From Hyphomicrobiales bacterium (lineage in GTDB: Bacteria > Pseudomonadota > Alphaproteobacteria > Rhizobiales > Rhizobiaceae): a stretch of 64,000 nt of DNA. The stretch is taken from NCBI GenBank assembly GCA_900468625.1, contig UBUL01000018.1:362955-426954 (forward strand). The letters are read 5' to 3'. A program made the translations under genes and the position numbers. This document shows, one piece after another, positions 18,835-26,591 of the stretch (position 1 is the stretch's first letter; the number at the start of each line of letters is the position of its first letter). Under the pieces are notes generated by a model. That model saw nothing but the letters and a program-made list of their open reading frames with translations, had not been told where the DNA came from and ran no database searches.

Positions 18835-18934
18835 AGCTATTCCAGGAAAAGTGCGAAGCGGTTTTCCGTCCGGAATTGCATGAGAACAAAAGGATAGAGC
18901 GTTTTCGCGATTTAGGGAAAGCAGAAACGCTCCA
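18832..18934. repeat. RIME-type palindromic repeat, copy A
   Basis: A roughly 100-bp element with the rhizobial intergenic mosaic layout. It has an outer TAGAGC end, an AGGAAAA / TTTTCC palindrome around CGGTTTTCCGTCCGG, a spacer, and a second palindrome GAGCGTTTTCGCGA / GCAGAAACGCTC. Closely similar copies lie at 28321-28425 and 52602-52707. The first three bases are the stop codon of the M48 protease gene. Confidence 0.85.
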
Positions 18935-18971
18935 GCGGCTGTACCGTCTCCCGACCGGGAGAACGGGTGTC

Positions 18972-19835
18972 TCAGGCATAGCTTGCCATACGTGGATCGG
19001 CATCGACCAGCGCACTGCGGAGCTTGTCCATGGCGCGGCTTTCGATCTGACGCACGCGTTCCTTTGAAATGCCAAGATCGGCGCCGAGCTCTTCGAGCGT
19101 TGCCCCGTCTTCGACGAGGCGGCGGGCGCGGATGATCTTCATCTCGCGTTCGTTGAGATGCTTGAGCGCCGATGCAAGCCAGACGCGGCGGCGTTCGCCG
19201 TCGATCATATCGGAAACCTGTTCGTCGGGAAGCGGCTCGTCGCTGATCAGAAAATCGATACGCTCGGCACTTTCGGAATCGCCGGAGATCGACGGTGCCT
19301 GCAGGGACGTATCGCTGCTGGAAAGACGGGCGTCCATCGTCTGCACATCGGCGAGGCTGACCCCGAGCGTCACGGCGATTTCCTCATGGATGGACTGCAC
19401 GGTGACGCTGGAATTGCTGCGGGCGAGCTTGGCGCGTAGGCGACGGAGATTGAAGAACAGCGCCTTTTGCGCGGAGCTCGTGCCGCCACGCACGATCGAC
19501 CAATTGCGCAGGATATAATCCTGGATCGAAGCTCGGATCCACCAGCTTGCATAGGTAGAAAAACGGACTTCACGTTCGGGTTCGAACCTTGCCGCAGCCT
19601 CAAGCAGACCTACATAGCCTTCTTGTACGAGATCGCTCATCGGTAGTCCGAAGTTGCGAAACTTGCCCGCCATCGAAATGACAAGGCGCATATGGGCGGT
19701 GGCGATTTGATTGCGCGCGCCACGATCGTCATGGTCCTTCCAGCGAATGGCAAGGTTATGTTCTTCGTCGCGATCGAGATAGGGAGCAGCCATCGCAACT
19801 TTGATCATGCGCCGATCTGCAGACATATTCGTCAT
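18972..19835 (-). CDS. rpoH2: RNA polymerase heat-shock sigma factor (RpoH, group 2 like)
   Basis: The 287-residue sigma-32 family protein contains region 2 (NQIATAHMRLVISMA, then DLVQEGYVGLLEAAARF near residue 70 and FSTYASWWIRASIQDYI near 92). Region 4 ends in the helix-turn-helix LEELGADLGISKERVRQIE near 250. ATG 19835 is preferred because AGGAG lies six bases upstream, whereas the next in-frame ATG abuts it. Rhizobia usually have two RpoH proteins. The divergent N-terminus and the link to an ECF-like upstream promoter suggest RpoH2, but that subgroup call is inference. Confidence 0.85.
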   Translation of the reverse strand: MTNMSADRRMIKVAMAAPYLDRDEEHNLAIRWKDHDDRGARNQIATAHMRLVISMAGKFRNFGLPMSDLVQEGYVGLLEAAARFEPEREVRFSTYASWWIRASIQDYILRNWSIVRGGTSSAQKALFFNLRRLRAKLARSNSSVTVQSIHEEIAVTLGVSLADVQTMDARLSSSDTSLQAPSISGDSESAERIDFLISDEPLPDEQVSDMIDGERRRVWLASALKHLNEREMKIIRARRLVEDGATLEELGADLGISKERVRQIESRAMDKLRSALVDADPRMASYA

Positions 19836-19880
19836 ATGCATCTCCTGGGTTCGGCCTCAAATCGTCTCTATGCCGCGGGC

Positions 19881-19908
19881 GACGAAAAGGGCAGCAAGCA
19901 TCGTTTCC
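19881..19908 (-). promoter_or_regulatory. Possible ECF/general-stress promoter of rpoH2
   Basis: On the minus strand GGAAAC is followed after 18 bases by CGTC, ending about 45 bases before the rpoH2 start. This is close to the alphaproteobacterial EcfG/RpoE2 consensus (GGAAC, 16-17 bases, CGTT) but deviates at both boxes. In Sinorhizobium rpoH2 is known to depend on RpoE2, which makes the match plausible. Confidence 0.35.
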
Positions 19909-19987
19909 GAACATCGCTGCTCGGATGGAAATCAATGAATGAAATTGCAAATTGGAAACCGATATCCGTCTCGTCGGATATCGATGA

Positions 19988-20068
19988 CTAGTCCAGTTCG
20001 ATCTCCGCCAACGGGTCAGACGATTGAAGCATCTTCAGATCGCCGGGAAGCTTCGAATGAAAACGCAT
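19988..20068 (-). CDS. Possible 26-residue microprotein
   Basis: An ATG at 20068 opens a 26-codon frame encoding a mixed-charge peptide that ends in IELD and TAG. AGGA lies about ten bases upstream. It lies alone in the 407-bp gap between rpoH2 and carD and has no recognisable family. Without conservation data it may be a chance frame. Confidence 0.25.
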   Translation of the reverse strand: MRFHSKLPGDLKMLQSSDPLAEIELD

Positions 20069-20188
20069 AGGCCGGTCCTCGTGAATATCTATAAAGCGGC
20101 CTGTCAGGAACCCCTCTGCGCAAGAGTGCACCCACACCGACCGACAACACGAAGCTAACAACGCGGCAGGATGGAAAAGGTTCCAAAG

Positions 20189-20218
20189 AAAAAACCCGGC
20201 ACGAAGGCCGGGTTTTTT
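20189..20218 (-). terminator. Rho-independent terminator after carD
   Basis: A 12-bp stem made of AAAAAACCCGGC and GCCGGGTTTTTT encloses a 6-nt loop, 25 bases past the carD stop. It is symmetrical enough to work on both strands. Confidence 0.85.
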
Positions 20219-20242
20219 GAAGCATTATCTTGCGCCTGAGCC

Positions 20243-20815
20243 TTATGCGGCTTCGTCCTGCGAATCGTCTTCTTCGATGGCCTTGCCACGCTTCGGACCC
20301 TTGTTGAGATTGGTCTCGACGAGGCGAACGGCTTCCGTTTCCGACATCTTGTTGACGGCGGCAATTTCGCGCGCCATGCGGTCGAGCGCTGCTTCATAGA
20401 GCTGGCGTTCGGAATAGGACTGCTCCGGCTGGTTCTCGGCGCGGTAGAGATCGCGAACCACCTCTGCGATAGAGATCAGATCGCCGGAATTGATCTTGGC
20501 ATCGTATTCCTGCGCGCGACGCGACCACATGGTGCGCTTCACGCGAGCCTTGCCCTGCACGACCTTCAATGCACGCTCGACGAAATCCGTCTCGGAAAGC
20601 TTGCGCATGCCGATGCTCATGGCCTTGGCCACCGGCACCTTCAGGCGCATCTTGTCTTTCTCGAAGTCGATTACGAACAGCTCGAGCTTCATGCCTGCGA
20701 CTTCCTGTTCTTCGATCGCAGTGATCGTGCCGACACCGTGGGCCGGATAAACGATCGCTTCACCAGTCTTGAAGCCATGGCGTGCTGCTGAAGGTTTTTT
20801 CTGCTGGGTCGTCAT
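20243..20815 (-). CDS. carD: CarD-family RNA polymerase-binding regulator
   Basis: A protein of about 190 residues. The N-terminal CarD/TRCF RNA-polymerase interaction domain (VYPAHGVGTITAIEEQEVAGMKLELFVI, about residues 22-50) is followed by the helical DNA-binding domain. A Lys-rich and then acidic tail (EEDDSQDEAA) ends it. CarD stabilises open promoter complexes, especially at rRNA promoters, and is part of stress control in several bacteria. ATG 20815 has GGGAG at a rather long distance of 12 bases. A TTG at 20824 is an alternative. It lies beside rpoH2, and a strong terminator follows. Confidence 0.9.
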   Translation of the reverse strand: MTTQQKKPSAARHGFKTGEAIVYPAHGVGTITAIEEQEVAGMKLELFVIDFEKDKMRLKVPVAKAMSIGMRKLSETDFVERALKVVQGKARVKRTMWSRRAQEYDAKINSGDLISIAEVVRDLYRAENQPEQSYSERQLYEAALDRMAREIAAVNKMSETEAVRLVETNLNKGPKRGKAIEEDDSQDEAA

Positions 20816-21118
20816 TCTTTTCAAAAACTCCCTGTTACGCGCCCCGTTAGGGCCGGGGGGCCGGGTCAGTCAGGCCCGGATGAGACGGACGTACCGTCGG
20901 GTCACTTCATCCTGGTCCAGCCAGACTTATGCAAACAGAAACCCATCCATCGCGATCCGGGACCCGACAACGCAAAACGTTGATATGTCAAGGAAACCGC
21001 GTACGGATTGGTGATTTGCTTTCGTGATGGTTTTGGGCATGCAAAATGCCGCAGTGGATCAGTATGGGAAAGCTATCACAAAAATCTGAGGAAATCAATA
21101 ATTTGCTGCGCGCGCGCC
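20816..21118. other. Intergenic region upstream of carD
   Basis: About 300 bases without a gene. On the minus strand a TTGACA (complement of 20986-20991) could be the -35 of the carD promoter, but the expected -10 is poor. No repeat or attachment site was seen. Confidence 0.3.
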
Positions 21119-21142
21119 AAAAAGGCCACGTTAACGGCCTGC
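21119..21142 (-). terminator. Rho-independent terminator after fdxA
   Basis: Read on the minus strand, AGGCC and GGCCT form a stem around an 8-nt loop (GTTAACGT) and run into TTTTTGG. It lies about 75 bases past the ferredoxin stop. Confidence 0.6.
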
Positions 21143-21215
21143 GCGGCCCAACGCAATTGATTCGTTCCGTGCGATATCGACTACACCTTTATCGCCGGCC
21201 TGTCACGGCCCTCGA

Positions 21216-21554
21216 TCAGTCGCCCGTGCCGGGATTTGCCGAGAAATACTTCTCGAACTTGCCCTGTTCGCCGTCCATCTCCTTGGCTTCCGGCAGCGGA
21301 TCGCGCTTGACGGTGATGTTCGGCCAGATGGAGGCATATTCGGCATTGAGCTTCAGCCATTTGTCGAGACCCGGCTCGGTGTCGGGCTTGATCGCTTCGG
21401 CGGGACATTCGGGTTCGCAGACGCCGCAATCGATGCATTCGTCAGGATGGATGACGAGGAAATTCTCCCCTTCGTAGAAGCAGTCGACAGGGCAGACTTC
21501 CACACAATCGGTATATTTGCAGCGGATGCAGTTATCGGTCACGACATATGTCAT
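21216..21554 (-). CDS. fdxA: 7Fe ferredoxin (FdxA)
   Basis: A 112-residue electron carrier with a [3Fe-4S] and a [4Fe-4S] cluster. The N-terminal [17 protein letters not shown] block and [12 protein letters not shown] block supply the cysteines. The long C-terminal extension after residue 60 is typical of alphaproteobacterial FdxA. An upstream open frame extends to 21641, but ATG 21554 is chosen because it begins the conserved MTYVVTDNC and has GGAG eight bases upstream. It lies downstream of the S4 protein and helicase genes on the same strand. This gene order is common in Rhizobiales. Confidence 0.95.
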   Translation of the reverse strand: MTYVVTDNCIRCKYTDCVEVCPVDCFYEGENFLVIHPDECIDCGVCEPECPAEAIKPDTEPGLDKWLKLNAEYASIWPNITVKRDPLPEAKEMDGEQGKFEKYFSANPGTGD

Positions 21555-21761
21555 GAAGAACTCCAGGAATGTCTCTAGCTTCCGCGGCTGCGCAACCTGG
21601 AACGTCGCACCTTGTCCACGGAGCCGAACGGGCGGACGCATGTGTCATGCACAAACGCGCCGTCCGGCTGGTTACCGGCAGGTTGACCGTGAGGTATCGA
21701 CTTTATCAGCCAATTTCAAGGACAAACAATCTTGAAAACCGCATGTGACAGACAGAGTTTT

Positions 21762-22166
21762 CTAATCCTCGTCCGAAGTCAAACGGTCGATCGCACGCCG
21801 GTCGCGCTTCGTCGGCCTGCCGCTGCCGGGTGCTCGCAGCGCCTGCTCGAGCGGAGTGAGGCGTTTTGTCTCATCAGTCGGCGGCGTTAAGTCCTCGTAA
21901 AGCAGCCTGGCCTCCTCGAAAGGTCCCCTGCGTTCGCCGGACGAGCGTACGATCAGGACGACATCGCGGCGCTCGAGAAAGAGCTCCACCCGATCACCCG
22001 CCTTGACGCCGAAGCTCGGCTGCACGACCCGCTCGCCGTTCACCCGCACGCTGCCATTCTGTACATAAAGCTGCGCCAGTGAGCGGGACTTCACCATGCG
22101 GGCAAAGAACAGCCATTTGTCGATGCGCTGGCGCGAACCGGAAAATGGCTGTTTCTCGTCCGTCAT
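21762..22166 (-). CDS. S4-domain RNA-binding protein (Hsp15-like)
   Basis: The 134-residue protein has an S4 RNA-binding domain at about residues 11-75, with RQRIDKWLFFARMVKSRSLA and then VNGERVVQPSFGVKAGDRV. A basic C-terminal tail follows. In E. coli the related Hsp15 rescues stalled 50S subunits that carry a nascent chain. Its start lies only three bases after the helicase stop, so the two are almost certainly one transcript. A joint role in RNA handling is a reasonable inference. Confidence 0.88.
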   Translation of the reverse strand: MTDEKQPFSGSRQRIDKWLFFARMVKSRSLAQLYVQNGSVRVNGERVVQPSFGVKAGDRVELFLERRDVVLIVRSSGERRGPFEEARLLYEDLTPPTDETKRLTPLEQALRAPGSGRPTKRDRRAIDRLTSDED

Positions 22167-22169
22167 GGC

Positions 22170-25100
22170 TTATTTCTTCATCTGCTCCTTGAGGGCAGCG
22201 AGCTTTGCAAAAGGAGAATCCGGATCGATCGGCTTTTCCTTGCGCGGCGGCTTGGCTTCGAAGCGCAGCGGCTGCGATGCACCACGGCTGTTGCGGTCGT
22301 TCCGGTTGTTGCGATCATTCCGGTCGTTGCGTTCGCCACGCTCCTGACGGTCGTTGCGCTCGCCGCGGCTGCCCTGATGCTGCGGACGGCCGCCCTCGCG
22401 GTTGTTGCCGCGCTGGCCCTTGTCGCCGCTGCGCGCATCGCGCCCGTCGCGCCGATCGCGGCCTTCGCGATTGCCCTCGCCGCCCGCCTGCTGCTCGCCA
22501 TTGCGGCGGTTGCCGCCTTGAGAACGACCCTCGCCCTGATGGCCGCCACGGCGATCGCCATGGCCGCGCGCGCCCTGACGCTGCTGATGGTCGTTGCGGC
22601 CGCCCAGACGCCATAGCAGAACCGGCTTCGGTTCTGCCGGTTCGGCGGCAACGGCACCGGCTTCGGCAGCCTCGGCTACATCAGCGGCCACTGCCACCGG
22701 CTCCACGGGGGCATCCGCAGCCGGAGCCGCGTCCTGCATAACGGTTTCTGTTTCCTTAGCCGGCTCTTCGCCCGCGGCATCGGCGTCATCATGGTCGACC
22801 TTTTCGCCAGCGGCATCCGCGGCCGGCACCGCCGGTGCCGCAACGGCATCCTGCTGAGCGAGGAAGGCCACAGCCTCTTCCGCCTTCACGGAATCGGCGC
22901 GATAGCCAAGACCCTTGAGGATTTCCTCCATATCCTCCAGCGTGGCGCCGAGGATGGAAAGCATCGCGGTCGTCGTGGTGAAGCGGCGGCCGTCATAAGC
23001 GCCTTCGGGACGCGAAGCCTGGCCGGGCTTCCATTGCAGCAGCGGACGGATGAGGTCCGCCAGACGCTCGAGAATATCGATGCGCACGGCACGCTTGCCG
23101 AGGAAGCGGAAGCCGGCGAGCTTGTAGAACATGCGCTCATAGCTCGCATCGGTGACAACAGAGGTACGACCGGCAGCCAGCACGGGGATCAGATCGCCAT
23201 AGCCCGGCTTATCGAGGCCATCGTTCTTCAGCGCCCAAAGCAGGGTGATGAGTTCGGCCGGCGCCGGCTTCAGCAATGCAGGCACGAAAATATGATAGGC
23301 GCCGAAACGAACGCCGTAGCGGCGCATGGAGGCACGCGCATCCTGATCCAGCGACTTTACCTCTTCGGTGACGTCGCGACGGAACAGAACGCCCAGATTT
23401 TCCACCAGCTGGAAGGCGAGGCCCTTGGCAAGGCCCTGCAGATCCTCGGCGCGCGAGAGATCGTCAAGCGGCTTCAGGATCGTGCTGATATGATGGTTCA
23501 CGAAGCGCTCGATGCGGGCGGCGACATGATCGCGCGCATTGCCGGTCAGCTGCTCGTCGGCAAGCAGGATGACGCGCGGGCGCATGATGTGATCGCTGCC
23601 CGACAGGCGCGCGACGGGATCGCCGAGCCAGCGCACGAGGCCATCGGCGCTGATCGCAAGATCGCTGTTGCCGGCCGCATGCATGCGGGCGGCACGCGCC
23701 TCGAATTCCAGCGCAAGCGCCTTCAGCGAGGCAGCCTGGACAGCCTTCGCGTCCGGCCCCTCGGTTCCCGCGATTGGCGTGAACCGGAATCCGGTCAACT
23801 GTCCCACATGATGCCCCTCGACGAAGACATCCCCATTCACACTGATTTCAGCTTCCAGCATCGCATTCTCTCTCAGGCGCTTCATGAGCACAGATGTCCT
23901 GCGATCAACAAAGCGTTTCGTCAACCTCTCATGTAACGCATCGGACAATCGATCTTCGATTTCCCGCGTCTTTTCTTGCCAGTGTGTCGGATCGGCAAGC
24001 CAGCCGGGCCGGTTCGACACATAGGTCCAAGTCCTTATCTGCGCGATTCGCGCCGAAAGCGTGTCGATCTCACCATCCGTCCGATCGGCGCGATGCACCT
24101 GTTCGGCCAGGAAATCCTCTTTCACCGTGCCATAGCGCACGAGATCGGAAAAGAGGGTGGCGATAAGATCGGCGTGCTGGGCAGGCGTAATGCGCCGATA
24201 GTCCGGAAGCGCACAGGCTTCCCATAATTTTTCAACCCTGGCCGGGTTGCTGGCAAGATCGACAATCTCCAGATCGCGTGACAAATATTCCAACGCCTGC
24301 TGGTCTACCGCAGGCAGCGCCCGCGTCAAGCCCTGCACGCGAGGCGCGTCTTCCAAACTGGCGCGCAACGCCGCGATCGATGCAAAATTCAGGTCCTTGC
24401 TGCGCCATTGCAGCACTTTCACCATATCGAATTCGTGCCCTTCGATCCGGCGCACCAGCTCGTCGTCGAACGGATCCACCTGCCCCGTCACGCCAAAGGT
24501 GCCATCCTTGAGATGGCGGCCGGCGCGGCCGGCGATCTGACCGAGCTCGGCCGGATTGAGATTGCGGAACTGATAGCCGTCGAACTTGCGGTCCTGCGCA
24601 AACGCGACATGATCGACGTCGAGATTGAGACCCATGCCGATCGCGTCGGTCGCAACCAGATATTCGACATCGCCGGCCTGATAGAGCGCCACCTGCGCAT
24701 TGCGCGTGCGCGGGCTGAGCGCCCCGAGGACGACGGCGGCACCGCCGCGCTGACGTCGGATGAGCTCCGCGATCGCATAGACCTCGTCGGCGGAAAAGGC
24801 GACGATGGCGGTGCGGTGCGGCAAGCGCGTAATTTTTTTCTGCCCGGCATAGAAAAGATGCGACAGCCGCGGCCGCTCCAGAACGGTAATCCCGGGCAGA
24901 AGCTGTTCGAGGATAGGCCGCATGGTGCCTGCGCCGAGCAGCAGGGTTTCGTCTCGGCCGCGCAGATGCAGGATGCGGTCGGTAAAGATATGCCCGCGCT
25001 CCAGATCTCCCGCCAGTTGCACCTCGTCGATGGCAACGAAGGAGGCGCGAGTCTCGCGCGGCATGGCCTCGACGGTGCAGACGGAGTAGCGCGCGTTCGG

Positions 25101-25331
25101 CGGCGATATCTTTTCCTCGCCGGTTACCAGCGCGACATTGTGCGCCCCGACCTTCTCGACAACGCGCGTATAGACCTCGCGCGCAAGCAGCCGCAGCGGC
25201 AGGCCGATCACGCCGCTGCCGTGTGCCACCATGCGCTCGATGGCATAATGGGTCTTGCCGGTATTGGTGGGTCCGAGCACCGCGATAACGCCGCGTCCGC
25301 TCAGGATCATGGGCTGCGAAGTCTGAGTCAT
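22170..25331 (-). CDS. SUV3-like superfamily 2 RNA helicase with disordered basic tail
   Basis: From ATG 25331 the protein has about 1053 residues. The P-loop GPTNTGKTHYAIERM near residue 17, a DEVQ box instead of DEAD near 98, and the helicase-C signature GQIAGRAGRHLKDG near 280 match the mitochondrial SUV3 family. From about residue 820 the sequence becomes Ala/Glu-rich, then a low-complexity stretch dominated by Arg, Asn, Asp, Gly and Gln, with repeated NDRN units near 1000. It ends with a short conserved PFAKLAALKEQMKK motif. The frame is open to 25493, but that extension is not helicase-like. The gene is co-transcribed with the S4 protein. Confidence 0.88.
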   Translation of the reverse strand: MTQTSQPMILSGRGVIAVLGPTNTGKTHYAIERMVAHGSGVIGLPLRLLAREVYTRVVEKVGAHNVALVTGEEKISPPNARYSVCTVEAMPRETRASFVAIDEVQLAGDLERGHIFTDRILHLRGRDETLLLGAGTMRPILEQLLPGITVLERPRLSHLFYAGQKKITRLPHRTAIVAFSADEVYAIAELIRRQRGGAAVVLGALSPRTRNAQVALYQAGDVEYLVATDAIGMGLNLDVDHVAFAQDRKFDGYQFRNLNPAELGQIAGRAGRHLKDGTFGVTGQVDPFDDELVRRIEGHEFDMVKVLQWRSKDLNFASIAALRASLEDAPRVQGLTRALPAVDQQALEYLSRDLEIVDLASNPARVEKLWEACALPDYRRITPAQHADLIATLFSDLVRYGTVKEDFLAEQVHRADRTDGEIDTLSARIAQIRTWTYVSNRPGWLADPTHWQEKTREIEDRLSDALHERLTKRFVDRRTSVLMKRLRENAMLEAEISVNGDVFVEGHHVGQLTGFRFTPIAGTEGPDAKAVQAASLKALALEFEARAARMHAAGNSDLAISADGLVRWLGDPVARLSGSDHIMRPRVILLADEQLTGNARDHVAARIERFVNHHISTILKPLDDLSRAEDLQGLAKGLAFQLVENLGVLFRRDVTEEVKSLDQDARASMRRYGVRFGAYHIFVPALLKPAPAELITLLWALKNDGLDKPGYGDLIPVLAAGRTSVVTDASYERMFYKLAGFRFLGKRAVRIDILERLADLIRPLLQWKPGQASRPEGAYDGRRFTTTTAMLSILGATLEDMEEILKGLGYRADSVKAEEAVAFLAQQDAVAAPAVPAADAAGEKVDHDDADAAGEEPAKETETVMQDAAPAADAPVEPVAVAADVAEAAEAGAVAAEPAEPKPVLLWRLGGRNDHQQRQGARGHGDRRGGHQGEGRSQGGNRRNGEQQAGGEGNREGRDRRDGRDARSGDKGQRGNNREGGRPQHQGSRGERNDRQERGERNDRNDRNNRNDRNSRGASQPLRFEAKPPRKEKPIDPDSPFAKLAALKEQMKK

Positions 25332-25539
25332 AGGTCCGTGCATGGGCAAGAAACCGCCATCTTCCGATCGGCGAGTCCCTCCTGGAGGAAACGAACAGAT
25401 GACTACCATATGTGACAAAGGCAAGACCCGAATGAAAAAACAGATGCAGCAACATTCGATTTCATAATTGATCATCTCAATCAAAAGATGCATTTGCCAT
25501 ACAGCCCATGCGAGTCCCGCGGATTCTGGAACAGCTTGA

Positions 25540-25602
25540 GAACGAATCGGAGACGAATCGCTGACTCCACGTCGTTCCTTATTTGTTCACTACAACATAT
25601 GG
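25540..25602. repeat. 63-bp GANTC repeat, copy 1
   Basis: It opens with GAACGAATC, then GACGAATCGC, and closes with ATTTGTTC-ACTACAACAT. Outer arms GAACGAAT and ATTTGTTC pair over 8 bp with one G-U. It contains three GANTC sites. It matches copy 2 at 50 of 63 positions without gaps (hand count). Confidence 0.8.
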
Positions 25603-25784
25603 TTTTCCATGAAAAGACTCCCACCAGATGCTGAATCTCATTTGTATGCCTTTTGCCCCGGTAAACAGGGTCAAGCAAGGAACGCACGGCAGAGCGGAGT
25701 TTGCCTCGACTTATGGTTAAGTATTTGTAAATAAAGGTAATTTCCTCGAATCAATCAAGCGCGTCAGGAAGAGGCTCGACGCAG

Positions 25785-25847
25785 GAACGAATTGGCGACG
25801 AATCGCTGTTTCCACGCGATTCCGTTTTCGTTCTCCACAACATCTGG
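25785..25847. repeat. 63-bp GANTC repeat, copy 2
   Basis: The outer arms GAACGAA and TTCGTTC are perfectly complementary, and a second nested stem, GAATCGC with GCGATTC, is also perfect. The right flank reads CCACAACATCTGG. The first site is degenerate (GAATT), but the second arm and its partner both keep GANTC. Confidence 0.8.
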
Positions 25848-26000
25848 CGTTTCATAAGCCGGAGCATACCGGACTCTGAATGGTTGAACCCCGGATTCGA
25901 CCCGAATCTGAGATTGCGGCTCGTCTTTTGACGAGCGCGGCTATAATGAATCAACATATGCACGCACAAAGTGTCCGAACCAACACGTCGATCAAAGCCG

Positions 26001-26063
26001 GAACGAATCGGTGACGAATCACGGACAGCAGCGGATATCGTATTTGTTCGCGGCTGCATCCGG
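26001..26063. repeat. 63-bp GANTC repeat, copy 3
   Basis: The left half is well kept, with GAACGAATCGG and GACGAATC. The closing arm is ATTTGTTC as in copy 1. The inner stem and the CACAAC flank are lost, so this is the most divergent copy. Confidence 0.7.
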
Positions 26064-26255
26064 TACTTCGCCGGGACAGCATCGCGATATGGAGACCGGT
26101 GCGAAGGCTGAAGCCGATAGCAGCCTCACGCTTCGTTAACCGATCGGCTCATGAAGGCGCCGGCTTCCGGCGATCCGCCTCCGCCGCATCAACGCTCTTC
26201 CAGTGCATCGGCAGGACGCAGGAAGCGCCTCGCTGTTAACCAAAGCCCAAATGGA

Positions 26256-26318
26256 GAACGAATCATCGACGAATCGCAGACACACCGCTCTTCCCGTTTC
26301 GTTCACCACAACCCATTG
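26256..26318. repeat. 63-bp GANTC repeat, copy 4
   Basis: The opening GAACGAATC and GACGAATCGC and the closing TTTCGTTC-ACCACAAC match copies 1 and 2. It matches copy 2 at about 45 of 63 positions. It lies only a few bases before a CtrA-type box. Confidence 0.75.
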
Positions 26319-26322
26319 TATT

Positions 26323-26338
26323 TTAATAATATTTTAAC
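26323..26338 (+). promoter_or_regulatory. CtrA-type binding site
   Basis: TTAA at 26323-26326, seven bases, then TTAAC at 26334-26338 is a perfect match to the full CtrA consensus (TTAA-N7-TTAAC). GTTAAC half-sites occur nearby at 26135, 26233 and 26389. CtrA is the cell-cycle master regulator of alphaproteobacteria. The AT-rich context makes a chance match possible. Confidence 0.55.
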
Positions 26339-26445
26339 CATAAAGAAGACCATCGGCTGCTACGGCCACCGCCGCGCAGCTTCGTTGCGTTAACGTTTCG
26401 CTGACCATCGCGGCCATGACGCCTCTGCATTTTTATTTCTTAGCC

Positions 26446-26470
26446 GGAACAATTTTCGAGGATGAAAGTT
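26446..26470 (+). promoter_or_regulatory. EcfG/RpoE2-type general stress promoter
   Basis: GGAAC at 26446-26450, a 16-base spacer and AGTT at 26467-26470 fit the general stress response consensus (GGAAC-N16-CGTT) except for one base. It lies about 120 bases before the DUF3309 gene. Small membrane proteins of this kind are common members of the general stress regulon. Confidence 0.55.
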
Positions 26471-26591
26471 TCTAGAAGAACTCCGCCCATTCACTAGAAA
26501 TGGATTTGAGCTGGAGGCGTTGAAGCATTACGCCGGATCGAGCAACGCAACCGGCGGGATATTCAAGCGACGGACATGGAGGAGACATATC

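Larger units (their letters stand above)
25512..26275. other. GANTC-dense non-coding region
   Basis: Between the divergent helicase (start 25331) and DUF3309 gene (start 26592) lie 1260 bases with no convincing gene. Inside, 18 GANTC sites occur in 764 bases, at 25512, 25522, 25544, 25555, 25563, 25616, 25633, 25748, 25800, 25818, 25872, 25894, 25904, 25948, 26005, 26016, 26260 and 26271. At 60 percent GC about three would be expected by chance. GANTC is the target of the cell-cycle methylase CcrM. Base composition is also more AT-rich than the flanking genes. Four 63-bp repeats carry about half of the sites. Confidence 0.8.

Noticed and set aside
25894..25908. T-arm-like GATTC-GACCC-GAATC word suggesting a tRNA
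   Set aside because: No acceptor stem, anticodon arm or CCA end could be built around it on either strand. It is better read as part of the GANTC cluster.
25540..26318. CRISPR array
   Set aside because: Repeat spacing is 216-255 bp, the copies are only 70-80 percent alike, and no cas gene is present.
25332..26591. Chromosomal replication origin
   Set aside because: GANTC, CtrA and DnaA-like words are present, but the neighbours are not the usual alphaproteobacterial oriC genes (hemE, parAB, gidAB), the DnaA words are imperfect and no AT-rich unwinding element is clear.
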